From: Pseudomonadota bacterium
GTDB taxonomy: Bacteria > Pseudomonadota > Gammaproteobacteria > UBA5335
Direction of reading: 5' to 3'
NCBI GenBank assembly: GCA_002862965.1
Contig: PKCW01000155.1
Location: 1-5,757 of the forward strand
Length of the DNA stretch: 5,757 nt
In this document: positions 5,506 to 5,757 of the stretch, piece by piece
Layout of the letters: the number at the start of each line of letters is the position of its first letter
Numbering within the stretch: the first letter of the stretch is position 1
The notes under the pieces: generated by a model
The model's input: only the letters and a program-made list of their open reading frames with translations
The model's database searches: none
Told to the model about the DNA's origin: nothing
Position numbers and translations under genes: made by a program

Positions 5506-5757
5506 CTCCCACCTCCCCGCGCGGCCGATCCGCGTCCGTCGTCATGTAGCCGATACCGGCGGCGCTCAACGCACCGGTCAGTCGCGCCCAGGCCGCGCCC
5601 GCGTCTATCGGCTCGCCCCGGACCGCCAGTTCGATATGAGGCGGCTCGCCGATGTGGGGCAGGCTCGACAGCTTGATCGTCGGGTGCTGCGTCAACACCT
5701 GCTCCATGATCGGAATCAACTCGCTCTCCGGCGTCCGCTCGATCCGGAGCGCGTACG
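5495..5757 (-). CDS. C-terminal part of a CinA/MoaB-like molybdopterin-binding-type protein (cut by window edge)
   Basis: An open frame enters from the right edge and ends at TGA 5497-5495, giving 87 whole codons. The block YALRIERTPESELIPIMEQV is followed by a HPTIKLSSLPHIGEPPHIELAVRG-type stretch and a helical segment. This resembles the region after the MoCF-biosynthesis domain in competence/damage-inducible protein CinA-related proteins: an 'EGxLAPxLxxVxxxHPxVxIGSYP' segment, then 'xxxxLVLRG'. The diagnostic domain lies beyond the window, so this is recognition by pattern only and the function of the whole protein is open. It overlaps the start of the SDR gene by 11 bp and is probably its operon partner. 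The reading goes through the edge without a start codon there; internal TTG or ATG codons near 5719 or 5707 are not needed. Confidence 0.6.
   Translation of the reverse strand, partial: YALRIERTPESELIPIMEQVLTQHPTIKLSSLPHIGEPPHIELAVRGEPIDAGAAWARLTGALSAAGIGYMTTDADRPRGEVGDGR

Overview
This is ordinary chromosomal DNA from a high-GC Gram-negative bacterium, most plausibly a beta- or gammaproteobacterium. The pointers are the strong GC bias in third codon positions, the Shine-Dalgarno and sigma70-type signals, and the argC/hemJ/elongator tRNA-Met content. Genus cannot be fixed from the sequence alone. I see no phage, transposon, CRISPR, toxin or defence gene, and no strong case for a new biological system. 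The points worth a second look are at the level of residues and short sites.

Layout, left to right. (1) 1-1539, minus strand: two adjacent acyl-CoA dehydrogenase genes. The upstream one (436-1539) is complete. The downstream one (1-390) is cut by the window edge. The pair looks like the two subunits of a heteromeric acyl-CoA dehydrogenase, transcribed from the 1540-1790 spacer, which holds an operator-like inverted repeat. (2) 1791-2828, minus strand: argC, arginine biosynthesis, with a GTG start. (3) 2944-3366, plus strand: hemJ, heme biosynthesis, divergent from argC across a 115-bp spacer. (4) 3384-3563, minus strand: an elongator tRNA-Met(CAT) with its own consensus-like promoter and an intrinsic terminator that sits between it and the convergent hemJ. 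(5) 3645-4811, plus strand: a membrane-anchored metallo-beta-lactamase-fold hydrolase of the NAPE-PLD-like family. (6) 4783-5757, minus strand: a two-gene unit, a CinA/MoaB-like molybdopterin-binding-type protein (only its C-terminal end is in the window) overlapping a short-chain dehydrogenase. The dehydrogenase runs tail-to-tail into the hydrolase gene, with a 29-bp overlap of coding sequence.

The genes serve separate jobs: fatty-acyl or similar acyl-CoA oxidation, arginine synthesis, heme synthesis, translation, and two probable accessory enzymes. They do not form one pathway. A 23-bp sequence occurs in similar form in three of the intergenic spacers (1672-1694, 2872-2894, 3628-3650). It is the main structure the genes do not explain. 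Long plus-strand open frames across 34-2822 are antisense shadows of the dehydrogenase and argC genes.
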